A DNA stretch of 6,422 nt from Pseudomonadota bacterium (GTDB lineage: Bacteria; Myxococcota; UBA9042; PHBI01): positions 1 to 6,422 of the forward strand of contig SYAK01000219.1 in NCBI GenBank assembly GCA_005788935.1. Direction: 5' to 3'. A model generated the notes under the pieces. That model saw only the letters and a program-made list of their open reading frames with translations. It searched no databases and was not told the origin of the DNA. Numbering within the stretch: position 1 is the first letter of the stretch; every line of letters begins with the position of its first letter. The position numbers and the translations under genes were made by a program. This document shows positions 1-6,422 of the stretch, piece by piece.

Positions 1-1
1 C

Positions 2-769
2 CGCCCTTGGCGCGAGGCCGTCGCGAGCGGCGCGGCCGGGGCTGGCCGCCGCCTCCGCATCGCCTTCACGCGCGACGCCCTCTTCGGCGACAGCCAGCAC
101 GCCGACAATATCGCCGCCGTCGAGGCCGCTGCACGCCTCGCAGCGTCCCTCGGCCACGAGGTCTTCGAGGCGCGCCCGCCCTTTGATCGCGAGGTCCTCA
201 CCCGCACCTACTTCACCTACATCGCCGCCCACACCGCGCTCTCCGTGCGTCAGGTCGAGGTCCTCACCGGCCGTCGTGTCGGTCGAGACGCCTTCGAGCA
301 GCCCACCTGGATGCTGCGAACGCTCGGCGAGACGCTGCCAGCCGCCGAGCTGGCCGCCGCCGCTCACGCCGCCCACCTCGCCGGACGCGCGATCGCGCGA
401 TGGTTTGATGCAAGCTGTGACGTATTTCTGACCGCCACCGCGGCCCGCCCGCCCGTGCGGATCGGCGAGGTGGGCCCGAAACCCCACGAGCGGCTGTTGA
501 TGCGCGCCCTCACCGCGGCTCCGATCCGCGCCGTCCTCGAGCGCGCGCTGAACGGGATGGCTCGCACGGCCCTCGCAGCGACGCCGAACACGATGCTCTT
601 CAACCTGACCGGGCAGCCTGCCATCTCGCTCCCGCTCGCTCAGAGCGCGTCGGGCCTTCCGATCGGGACCCAGTGGGTCGGTCGCTTCGGGGACGAGGCG
701 ACGCTGTTCGAGCTCGCCGCCGAGCTCGAGGTCGCGCAGCCGTGGGCCGACCGCCGTCCCCCGCTCTGA
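2..769 (+). CDS. Amidase-signature family hydrolase, C-terminal part (6-aminohexanoate-cyclic-dimer hydrolase-like), 5' end outside window
   Basis: The open frame runs in from the left edge and gives 255 residues before TGA. The strongest signature is near the end, at about residues 199-255: F-N-L-T-G-Q-P-A-I-S-L-P-L, then G-L-P-I-G-T-Q, then G-D-E-A-T-L-F, closing with P-W-A-D-R-R-P-P. This is the usual C-terminal block of amidase-signature enzymes, and the 'R-F-G-D-E-A-T-L-F ... P-W-A-D-R-R-P-P' wording fits the cyclic-dimer hydrolase/NylA-like branch best. Family members hydrolyse amide bonds with a Ser-cisSer-Lys triad; that triad and the Gly/Ser-rich signature lie upstream of the window, so activity cannot be judged here. 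No signal peptide or membrane segment is visible in this part. The substrate is unknown, and a GatA-like or generic amidase remains possible. The next gene lies 104 bp downstream on the same strand and is functionally unrelated. Confidence 0.9.
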   Translation, partial: RPWREAVASGAAGAGRRLRIAFTRDALFGDSQHADNIAAVEAAARLAASLGHEVFEARPPFDREVLTRTYFTYIAAHTALSVRQVEVLTGRRVGRDAFEQPTWMLRTLGETLPAAELAAAAHAAHLAGRAIARWFDASCDVFLTATAARPPVRIGEVGPKPHERLLMRALTAAPIRAVLERALNGMARTALAATPNTMLFNLTGQPAISLPLAQSASGLPIGTQWVGRFGDEATLFELAAELEVAQPWADRRPPL

Positions 770-799
770 CCGGCCCTCTGGAGGCGGGTGCGACATCAT

Positions 800-817
800 G
801 TCCGCCCTCGCGCGGAC
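800..817 (+). other. Small hairpin in the amidase-kinase gap, weak terminator candidate
   Basis: GTCCGC at 800-805 pairs with GCGGAC at 812-817 around a 6-base loop. The stem begins 31 bases after the amidase stop codon. It is followed by GATCCCGCTTT, which has only three T's, so it is a poor intrinsic terminator. Short GC hairpins arise often by chance in DNA this GC-rich. It could attenuate read-through into the kinase gene or mean nothing. Confidence 0.25.
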
Positions 818-864
818 GATCCCGCTTTCAACCGCTCCGGGACACGGCTCACTTTTGTCTCCTC

Positions 865-869
865 GGAGG
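865..869 (+). promoter_or_regulatory. Shine-Dalgarno of the kinase gene
   Basis: GGAGG lies four bases before the ATG at 874. It decides the start: the frame stays open upstream to an ATG at 673, but that would overlap the amidase by 97 bases and add 67 Arg/Pro-rich residues with no kinase homology. I see no convincing -35/-10 promoter in the 104-bp gap. Confidence 0.75.
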
Positions 870-873
870 TCCG

Positions 874-1854
874 ATGGCGGGTGACACCTTCCACGCGCTG
901 ACGACCTGGCGGATCCTCGCCAAGGTCGGCGATGGCGGCATGGCTGAGGTCTACCTCGCCGAGCAGCGCGGCCTTGGGCAGTTCATCCGGCATGTCGGTG
1001 TCAAGACCATCCGCCGCGAGCTCGCCAGCCGGCCGGGCTATCGGGCGCTCTTCATGGCCGAGGCGACTCGCCTCGCGGGGCTGCGGCACCCCAACATCCA
1101 GCACGCCCTCGAGCTCGTCACGTGGGATGACCGCCCGGCGCTCATCTTCGAGTGGATCCATGGCCTTACACTCGAGTCCATCAACGCCCGCCTCGACGAG
1201 CGCAATGATTACGTGCCGCCGAACCTTGCGCTCCACATCGTGAGCCGCGTCGCCCACGCGCTCGCGCACATCGCCCACCATCTTGGCCCCGATGGCCGCG
1301 ACGGCAGCCTCGTTCATTGCGACGTCAGCCCCGTCAACATCCTCGTCGGCTGGGATGGCACCGTCAAACTGACCGACTTCGGCATCGCACGCGACAGTCA
1401 CGACGTGCCCCATCAGGACGCTGTCACCGGCCCGCTCGGCAAGGCCCCGTACCTCTCCCCCGAGCAGGCCGCCGGTCTCCCGCTCGACCCGCGCAGCGAC
1501 ATCTTCTCGCTCGGCCTCGTGCTCTTCGAGCTGCTGACCGGTGTTCAGGCGTTTCCGGCCCGGCACCTTGAAGAGACGCTCGCGCTGCACGCCCGTTGGG
1601 AGCTGCCCTCGCCCCGGCAGTGGAACCCGGCCATCGCGCCAGCCATCGAGGACGTCATGCGCGGCATGATCGCGCGCCGCCCGGAGGACCGCTTCCCGAG
1701 CGCGGAGGCCGTCGTCATCGCCATCCAGGACCTCGTCGGCCGCCACGGCGTCGGCCCTTGCGGTGACGCCCTCGCGCGCTATCTCGATGTGATCTTCCCC
1801 GAGGTCGACAAATGGCGCGTCGACCCCACCGCGTTCCGCGCGGCCGAGCCCTAG
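874..1854 (+). CDS. Cytosolic Ser/Thr protein kinase (eukaryote-like, Pkn family), HRD arginine replaced by Cys
   Basis: A 326-residue protein that is almost entirely a kinase domain, at about residues 12-288. Visible motifs in order: glycine-rich loop V-G-D-G-G-M-A-E-V (18-26); ATP-anchoring lysine in V-G-V-K (K44); helix-C glutamate E63 ahead of L-R-H-P-N-I; catalytic loop H-C-D-V-S-P-V-N-I-L (148-157) with base D150 and metal ligand N155; D-F-G at 168-170; activation-loop candidate T185; S-P-E-Q at 195-198; D209 in D-I-F-S-L-G; and late Arg R273 in P-E-D-R-F. All residues needed for phosphotransfer are present. The HRD arginine is Cys149, so this is a non-RD kinase and may not depend on activation-loop phosphorylation. 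A 38-residue tail follows, with no membrane helix, PASTA or TPR repeats. The substrate is unknown. The 'D-V-S-P-x-N-I-L' loop is common in Myxococcota kinases. The start is set by GGAGG at 865-869. The gene converges with the large lipoprotein gene. Confidence 0.95.
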   Translation: MAGDTFHALTTWRILAKVGDGGMAEVYLAEQRGLGQFIRHVGVKTIRRELASRPGYRALFMAEATRLAGLRHPNIQHALELVTWDDRPALIFEWIHGLTLESINARLDERNDYVPPNLALHIVSRVAHALAHIAHHLGPDGRDGSLVHCDVSPVNILVGWDGTVKLTDFGIARDSHDVPHQDAVTGPLGKAPYLSPEQAAGLPLDPRSDIFSLGLVLFELLTGVQAFPARHLEETLALHARWELPSPRQWNPAIAPAIEDVMRGMIARRPEDRFPSAEAVVIAIQDLVGRHGVGPCGDALARYLDVIFPEVDKWRVDPTAFRAAEP

Positions 1855-1869
1855 CGCGCGCCGTCACAC

Positions 1870-1923
1870 GACTCGAATCCTTTGAACACCAAGCACATGC
1901 TTGCAGTCCAAAGGATTTGGGTC
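1870..1923. terminator. Inverted repeat between convergent genes, probable bidirectional terminator
   Basis: Bases 1870-1884 pair with 1909-1923 to give a 15-bp RNA stem with two wobble pairs (on the + transcript). The inner nine pairs, AATCCTTTG/CAAAGGATT, are perfect. The 24-base loop holds a second small stem, CAAGC (1890-1894) with GCTTG (1899-1903) around ACAT. By my count the central 48 bases are about half A+T, well above the surroundings. It sits 15 bases after the kinase stop and 16 bases beyond the lipoprotein stop, so it could end both transcripts. There is no U-run on either side, so it is not a canonical intrinsic terminator. It could instead be an RNA-stabilising 3' hairpin or a copy of a dispersed short palindrome. 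Confidence 0.5.
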
Positions 1924-1939
1924 TCGCCGTTTCAACGCA

Positions 1940-4900
1940 TTACGGCGCCAGCTCGAGCGCGGTCTGGTTCGTGCTCCAGCTGTCGCGCGTCATGACGCCG
2001 TAGCTGCGGGTGGTGTGATCGTCCAGGTCGAAGCCCGGGCTCAGCACGCGCATCAGGTCCCAGCGCCACGCCCCCGGCGGCAGCGGCTCGCTGCCCGTCA
2101 GACGCCCGAGGTCCGGCAGCAGGGCCCGTGACTCCCGTCCCTCGACGACCAGCACCCACGCCGTCGGCCCGGCCGCAGGCGTCAGCGCGTGCCGGACGTA
2201 CCCCGCGGGCGGACCCCCGCGCCATGTCCACACGAGCGCCCCGGGCAGCGGGCCAACGGGTCCCGCCACCGCCTCCGGGAACGCGAGGAAGGGGCCGAGG
2301 TCGAACGCGGCGCTGCCGACCACCCGCACCGTCCCGTCGGCTGCGAGGGCCGCGGCCGCCGGCCGGCTGCGGTACGCAGCGATGGTCGCCACAGCGCAGG
2401 AGAGGCGCCCGTCGCCGACCTCGCGGAGCGTGACCGCCAGACCGCGCTCGCCGAGCGCCAGGACCTCCCCCGGGCCCATCGCGAGCGCTGCGGTGAGTGG
2501 AGCGCCCGCTACACCGTCACAGGCGCCGTCGAGGACAGTCACAGCCCCTGCGGCGAGGTCGATCCGCGCCAGCCCGCCGCCTTCGCCAACCCCGAGCGCC
2601 AGCGTCGGCCCGAGCGGCGCCGCCGCGAGCACCGCCCAGCCATCGGTCCGGCCGATCGCGGCGAGCCCATCCTGCGCCACCCGCCACACAGCGCCCGCGG
2701 CCCCGAAGGCAAGCCCTGTCGCCTCGCTCAGCCCGACGATCCGTTCAGGGAGCCCCATCGCGAGCGGTCGCCACGCCTCGACGCCGTCTCCGTCGGTCAG
2801 CGCCAGTGGGCGTTCCCAGACAGCCGCTTCGCCCGCGGCGACCAGCCTGTCGCCGAGGCGCGCTGCGCCGAGCAGGTTCGGCCTCCCCGCAGGACCCGGC
2901 GCCGCGCGCCACCCCCGTCCGTCCCAGACGACGCTCGCGCCGCCGTCACCGACCGCCCACAGCGCGTCCTCGCGCCCCGCGATCGCGCGCAGCGTGGAGG
3001 GGGTGGCCGGCGACTGTCGCGTCCAGCCGCCTCCAGTCGCGGGCCGCAGCAGCACCGTCCCCGCTTCCCCGACCGCCACGAGGCGTCCGTCCTCGCCGCG
3101 CCAGAGGCCATGCAGATCGCGCTCGAGGCGCACCGAGTCGAGGCGCCATGCGTCCCCGTCTCGCACCGGCATCCGCTCGGCCACGAGTGACTCTGCGGCC
3201 GTGATCAGGCTGTTGCTGCGTGCGTTGGCCAGCGGGTGTGGCGGAGCCGTCGGATCGTCGGGCGGGAGGGCAGGACGCAGCGTGGTGAGCACGAGGTATC
3301 GGCCGTCGGCGAGGTTGCCCGCCAGGGCCTCGAGCTGCTGCGGCAGCCGCCAGAATCCGGGCGCTGCGTCCGGGATCGGCACCCGGCTCAGCCCGATCGC
3401 ACCATCCGCGCCGAGGTCGAGGCTCAGGCCGATGACAGGCGGCGCGAGTGGCAGGCCGCCAGCGTCGGGTGGCTCCGGGATGCGGACTCGCACGGTTCGC
3501 CGCAGCGGGTGTTCGAGCGCCACGTCGAGGTCGCGCAGGACAGCCCCCGAGGTCGCGGAAATGTGGCGCCGGACCCCGAGCACGACGGGGGTGAAGCTAC
3601 CGTCATCATGGCGATATCCACCGAAGCAGTACACCGCCAGATCGCCGAGTCGACGCGAGTCGAGCACGTAGCGTGCGTCGTCATCCACCCAGCCCGTCGG
3701 TTGCGGCGGGAAATTGTAGCCGAAGCCGCCCTGGGTCGTGACGTTGCAGACCGCCGCGCGCTCGCCAGGGGCTGGAACGCAGCGCTCCCCAGCCTCGGTC
3801 GGGCCGCATGCATAGCCGCCCGGGCATCCACGCCCCTGCGCCGCGTCGACGGCGCACGCCCGCAGGCACGCATGCGCGACCTGGCCCTCCACCTCACGCC
3901 CGACGCAGGCCAGCTCCGCCTCGCCCCCGCACGCGCCAGAGTCGGAGGATTCCTGAGGTGTGCACGGCATGCAATCCGTGACACCTTCGGCCAGCAACGC
4001 CTCGCACCGCCCGGCTGGCGCCGTGACGAACTTGTCGATCCCGCTCACGCGCCCCGAGAGCACCGCGTTCGGCGGCGTTGGCGGCGGCTCGCCTTCGCCT
4101 GCGGGCGGCGGCGGGTTCGGGTAGATGACGAACGTCGCGTGCCGCGCGTCGACCTCGATGAAGCTCGCCGCCGTGAATCCGGGGGCCGACACGCTGACGT
4201 CGAGCGGCCCCGCCAGCCCGTCCGCCGAGAGCGTCGCCTGCCCGCGGCCGTCCGTAACGCCGACGTGCATCTCGCCTGTGGGCGTTGTCACGACGACGGT
4301 CGCGCCGTCAACGGGCCGCTGCGGCTCTGTCGTCTCGACCGTCACGTCGATGGCCCCACGGACCGGCCCGCCCCACGCTCCGCCCAACGCGCTCCGTGGG
4401 TCATGGGCCACGAGGAGCCCGACTCGCCGTGCGATGGCACCGGACAGCGAGCGCACCTCGACGTCATGGGCGCCTGGGTCGAGGCGCGGGCTCCGCACGA
4501 CCAGCACCGACGATCCGAGGCCCTCGACGACCGGACATGCAATACCCCCAATACGCACGGCCGTGTCTCGGCCAAGGCCGCTCCCCACCAGCGTCACCCG
4601 CGTGCCGCCAGCCTGCGCCACGACAGACGGCGACGCCACGACGAGTGACAGCCCCAGCCCTCGCCACGTCCACGCCGCCCGCAGGACCGACACGGTCCCG
4701 GCCTGCACGACCCGCACGTCCGCGATCCCTGGCGGTCCGGCCGGGACGTCGAACGAGAGCCGCCCGTCCGCCTCGCGCCTCACCCCGCCCGCGACCGCTG
4801 CCCCGACCGTCACGACCGCGCCCGCCGCGAACGGGCCGCCCTCGAGGTAGGCGCGATCGCCACCCTCGGCTGCGCCCTCGGTCGGTGTCAGACCTGTCAG

Positions 4901-6160
4901 CCGCGCCGCCCCGGCTGGCAGCGCGAGCCGCCACGGTATTTCCGCCACGATCGCGTTGTCTTCCCGCGCCGCGATCGCGACAGCGCCCTCCGGTCCGCCC
5001 GGGTTCGCGAGCGCCACGAAGGCACCGCTCCGGGCCACCACCCGCGCCGCGGTCGGCCCGACCGTGAACGCAGCCTCCGGGCCCGCCTCCGGGCACCACA
5101 GGGCCACCACGTCACCCCCGCGCGCGTCCCCGACCTCGCCGAGCGCGCGACACCTCCCGGCCTCCTCGTCGAGCCGCGGCACCGGGAAGGCGCGCGCCGC
5201 CACGCCCCACGCGTTTGCCACCACGATCTCGGCCTGTTCGCCCGCCTCGAGCAGGCCGTCTGGCGCCACGAACGTCAGCGCCCGCCCATCCCCGGCCGCC
5301 TTCCAGCCGGTCATCTCGAGCCCGTCGACCGTCACGAGGGTCCCGACCGCCAGCCCGCGCCCATGCAGCACCCAGGCCTCCCCCTCTGGCACCCGCCCCT
5401 CGGGGTGCAGCGCGTCGAGCCGCGGCCCCTCGCGATATCGCAGGGCGCCCGGGGCGGTCGCCACCTCGGTCGCTGTCGCCACGTGGACGTCGCGATCGCC
5501 AAAGTCATCGGGTGGCACCACCGCGAGCAGCGTCCCCGCGTCCACGAAGCGCGTCGCAGCACGTCCCGCCCGGCCCGCAATGACCTGAGAATCCGGCGTG
5601 AACCCAGTGCCTTCGAGGGTCACGAGCGTCCCCCCGGCCACTGGCACCTCGGCGGGCGCGACGCGGTCGAGTCGCAGCGTGCCCACGTATTCAAATGCGT
5701 CTGGTTGGCGAGCCCCCTCGCTGTCCTCGATCGCCGCGACCGCCGCGACCGCCGCGACCGTCAACATCACATCCACGCGCCCAGGCGGGTGGGGTGGGGC
5801 GATGGCCGTCGCAGACGTCGCGTCGAGGACCTCAACCGTGGTGGCCTCGGTCTGACCGAAGAAGACCCGCAGACCGGCCGCGAAGCCCGCTCCCCGCAAG
5901 GTCACCCGCGTCCCGCCCTCGGGAGGACCGCGGTCGGGCGTCACCCCGTGCAGGAACAGCGACGCCGGACCCGGTCCCGACTCCGTGACATGGGCCTCGT
6001 CCGCCATCGCCGCGTCCGTGCTGGCGTCCCCGAGCGCGGGCGCGCCGTCGCCTTCACAACCCGCCACTGGCATGATGAGCCACGTCGCCGCCGCCCACCC
6101 AGCCCACAGGCTGCGCGACCGATGGTAGCCGCCTCGCAACCGTCCACCGCGCTCCGTCAT
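1940..6160 (-). CDS. Large mosaic lipoprotein: IPT/TIG repeats, carboxypeptidase-regulatory-like domain, Cys-rich module, seven-repeat beta-propeller-like region
   Basis: A 1406-residue putative surface lipoprotein. Residues 1-35 form a lipoprotein signal: basic n-region, hydrophobic 18-31, lipobox V-A-G-C with lipidated Cys35. Glu rather than Asp follows, so export to the outer membrane is plausible. A low-complexity linker (36-65) leads to six TIG-like immunoglobulin-fold units at about 66-158, 160-243, 245-328, 335-415 (degenerate, with C337 and C356), 418-500 and 501-586. Their hallmark E/A-G-G-T-x-V-T-L-x-G-x-G-F is clearest in units 1, 2 and 6. Next come a carboxypeptidase-regulatory-like fold (about 600-680), a Pro-rich hinge (681-698), a 12-Cys region (719-845), a beta-rich stretch (855-965), seven propeller-like repeats (about 1015-1290) and an Fn3-like C-terminal domain (about 1303-1390). 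No catalytic motif is visible; binding or adhesion at the cell surface is inferred. An in-frame TAG four codons upstream limits the start to ATG 6160 or a later codon such as TTG 6139, which has GGTGG just upstream. The name rests on domain patterns, and the function is unknown. Confidence 0.85.
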   Translation of the reverse strand: MTERGGRLRGGYHRSRSLWAGWAAATWLIMPVAGCEGDGAPALGDASTDAAMADEAHVTESGPGPASLFLHGVTPDRGPPEGGTRVTLRGAGFAAGLRVFFGQTEATTVEVLDATSATAIAPPHPPGRVDVMLTVAAVAAVAAIEDSEGARQPDAFEYVGTLRLDRVAPAEVPVAGGTLVTLEGTGFTPDSQVIAGRAGRAATRFVDAGTLLAVVPPDDFGDRDVHVATATEVATAPGALRYREGPRLDALHPEGRVPEGEAWVLHGRGLAVGTLVTVDGLEMTGWKAAGDGRALTFVAPDGLLEAGEQAEIVVANAWGVAARAFPVPRLDEEAGRCRALGEVGDARGGDVVALWCPEAGPEAAFTVGPTAARVVARSGAFVALANPGGPEGAVAIAAREDNAIVAEIPWRLALPAGAARLTGLTPTEGAAEGGDRAYLEGGPFAAGAVVTVGAAVAGGVRREADGRLSFDVPAGPPGIADVRVVQAGTVSVLRAAWTWRGLGLSLVVASPSVVAQAGGTRVTLVGSGLGRDTAVRIGGIACPVVEGLGSSVLVVRSPRLDPGAHDVEVRSLSGAIARRVGLLVAHDPRSALGGAWGGPVRGAIDVTVETTEPQRPVDGATVVVTTPTGEMHVGVTDGRGQATLSADGLAGPLDVSVSAPGFTAASFIEVDARHATFVIYPNPPPPAGEGEPPPTPPNAVLSGRVSGIDKFVTAPAGRCEALLAEGVTDCMPCTPQESSDSGACGGEAELACVGREVEGQVAHACLRACAVDAAQGRGCPGGYACGPTEAGERCVPAPGERAAVCNVTTQGGFGYNFPPQPTGWVDDDARYVLDSRRLGDLAVYCFGGYRHDDGSFTPVVLGVRRHISATSGAVLRDLDVALEHPLRRTVRVRIPEPPDAGGLPLAPPVIGLSLDLGADGAIGLSRVPIPDAAPGFWRLPQQLEALAGNLADGRYLVLTTLRPALPPDDPTAPPHPLANARSNSLITAAESLVAERMPVRDGDAWRLDSVRLERDLHGLWRGEDGRLVAVGEAGTVLLRPATGGGWTRQSPATPSTLRAIAGREDALWAVGDGGASVVWDGRGWRAAPGPAGRPNLLGAARLGDRLVAAGEAAVWERPLALTDGDGVEAWRPLAMGLPERIVGLSEATGLAFGAAGAVWRVAQDGLAAIGRTDGWAVLAAAPLGPTLALGVGEGGGLARIDLAAGAVTVLDGACDGVAGAPLTAALAMGPGEVLALGERGLAVTLREVGDGRLSCAVATIAAYRSRPAAAALAADGTVRVVGSAAFDLGPFLAFPEAVAGPVGPLPGALVWTWRGGPPAGYVRHALTPAAGPTAWVLVVEGRESRALLPDLGRLTGSEPLPPGAWRWDLMRVLSPGFDLDDHTTRSYGVMTRDSWSTNQTALELAP
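5732..5758 (-). repeat. Three perfect copies of a 9-bp tandem repeat inside the lipoprotein gene
   Basis: The + strand unit CGCCGCGAC occurs three times without change. It encodes V-A-A three times (residues 135-143) near the end of the first TIG-like unit, just before an acidic loop. The unit is a multiple of three, so a gain or loss would change loop length without breaking the frame. Confidence 0.8.
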
Positions 6161-6166
6161 GGCCGC

Positions 6167-6195
6167 ACGCTAGTCGGCGCGCCAACTCGGGTCAA
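6167..6195 (-). promoter_or_regulatory. Putative sigma-70-type promoter of the lipoprotein gene, possibly leaderless
   Basis: On the - strand, TTGACC (+ coordinates 6190-6195) is followed after exactly 17 bases by TAGCGT (6167-6172). The -35 box matches TTGACA at five of six positions. The -10 box keeps only the T-A....T positions of TATAAT. Six bases separate the -10 box from the ATG at 6160, so transcription would start at or beside the A of the start codon. This agrees with the lack of a Shine-Dalgarno before that ATG. The -10 is weak, and the site is prediction only. Confidence 0.4.
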
Positions 6196-6217
6196 CGCTC
6201 CGTGCTGCGTCAGGCCG

Positions 6218-6422
6218 TCAGTCGTCGAAGATCGCGCGGATGTCCTCGAGCGACATCCCGCCGCCGAGCGCCTCGCCGTCGACCACGGAGTCGAAGAGCT
6301 CCTTCTTCTTCTCCTGCAGCTCGATGACCTTCTCCTCGACCGTGTTCTCCGCGACGAGCTTGTAGACGAAGACCGGCTTCGTCTGCCCGATGCGGTGTGC
6401 GCGGTCGGTCGCCTGCGCCTCG
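6218..6422 (-). CDS. SNF2-family DNA helicase/ATPase, C-terminal 67 residues; 5' part outside window
   Basis: Reading the - strand from the right edge gives 67 codons and TGA (complement at 6218-6220). There is no start codon because the gene continues beyond the window. The fragment opens with [15 protein letters not shown], which is helicase motif VI of SNF2/Rad54-like ATPases; its arginines contact ATP across the RecA-lobe interface. This is followed by [13 protein letters not shown] and a charged helix with E-K-K-K-E-L-F, the usual brace that closes the second RecA lobe, and a short acidic tail ending I-F-D-D. SNF2 proteins are double-stranded-DNA translocases; which bacterial subgroup this belongs to (HepA/RapA-like or another) cannot be told from the C-terminus. 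The lipoprotein start lies 57 bases downstream on the same strand with no terminator between them, so read-through is possible. Confidence 0.93.
   Translation of the reverse strand, partial: EAQATDRAHRIGQTKPVFVYKLVAENTVEEKVIELQEKKKELFDSVVDGEALGGGMSLEDIRAIFDD

Noticed and set aside
673..873. Upstream ATG at 673 as the kinase start
   Set aside because: It would overlap the amidase coding end and add 67 low-complexity Arg/Pro-rich residues. The ATG at 874 has GGAGG four bases upstream and starts just before the glycine-rich loop.
796..1746. A 316-codon open frame on the - strand opposite the kinase gene
   Set aside because: The + strand encodes a full kinase with all motifs in order. The antisense frame is open only because of high GC at third codon positions, and its translation is Asp/Glu/Arg/Ala-rich with no recognisable domain.
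1871..1900. Resemblance of CTCGAATCC to a tRNA T-loop, suggesting a tRNA fragment or attachment site
   Set aside because: The flanking bases cannot form a T-stem (CACGA against CCTTT), and no acceptor, anticodon or D arm is present. The bases are explained by the long inverted repeat.
2189..4850. Several long + strand open frames (up to 470 codons) opposite the lipoprotein gene
   Set aside because: Their translations are Arg/Pro/Ala/Ser-rich with no domain, they overlap each other, and the - strand frame has a lipobox and clear TIG motifs over the same DNA.
6176..6183. GGCGCGCC palindrome in the gap upstream of the lipoprotein as an operator or terminator
   Set aside because: It is an 8-bp GC palindrome without a loop, expected by chance in such GC-rich DNA, and it falls in the spacer of the putative promoter. 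There is no further support.
1..6422. Search for a defence, mobile or biosynthetic system linking the amidase, kinase, lipoprotein and SNF2 genes
   Set aside because: SNF2 proteins and kinases occur in some defence loci, but here the genes lie on two strands, have unrelated roles and are not tightly coupled. No integrase, transposase, nuclease or repeat boundary is present, and the outer genes are incomplete in the window.

Overview
This window is a stretch of very GC-rich bacterial chromosome. Third codon positions are strongly G/C, which produces many long spurious antisense reading frames. The gene content suggests a myxobacterium or relative (Myxococcota): a cytosolic eukaryote-like Ser/Thr kinase with an 'H-x-D-V-S-P-x-N-I-L' catalytic loop, a giant mosaic lipoprotein with IPT/TIG repeats, a cysteine-rich insert and a beta-propeller, and a SNF2-family ATPase. 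The lineage is inferred from protein style, not from a marker gene.

Layout, left to right: (1) the 3' part of an amidase-signature enzyme on the + strand, cut by the left edge and most like 6-aminohexanoate-cyclic-dimer hydrolase-type amidases; (2) a 104-bp gap with a small hairpin and a good Shine-Dalgarno; (3) a complete 326-aa Ser/Thr protein kinase on the + strand, with a cysteine in place of the HRD arginine; (4) an 85-bp gap between convergent genes, filled by a 15-bp inverted repeat in a locally A+T-rich patch, probably a shared bidirectional terminator; (5) a 1406-aa lipoprotein on the - strand covering two thirds of the window; (6) a 57-bp gap with a plausible promoter whose expected start point falls on the lipoprotein start codon; (7) the last 67 codons of a SNF2/helicase protein on the - strand, cut by the right edge.

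The genes do not form an obvious pathway. The amidase and kinase share a strand but have unrelated roles. The SNF2 gene and the lipoprotein gene are co-directional and close, so read-through is possible, but the lipoprotein seems to have its own promoter. There are no mobile elements, CRISPR arrays, tRNA or rRNA genes. The most distinctive item is the lipoprotein: lipobox, six tandem TIG-like units, a carboxypeptidase-regulatory-like domain, a 12-cysteine module, a beta-rich region, seven regularly spaced propeller-like repeats and a C-terminal beta-sandwich-like domain. I see no convincing novel multi-gene system.
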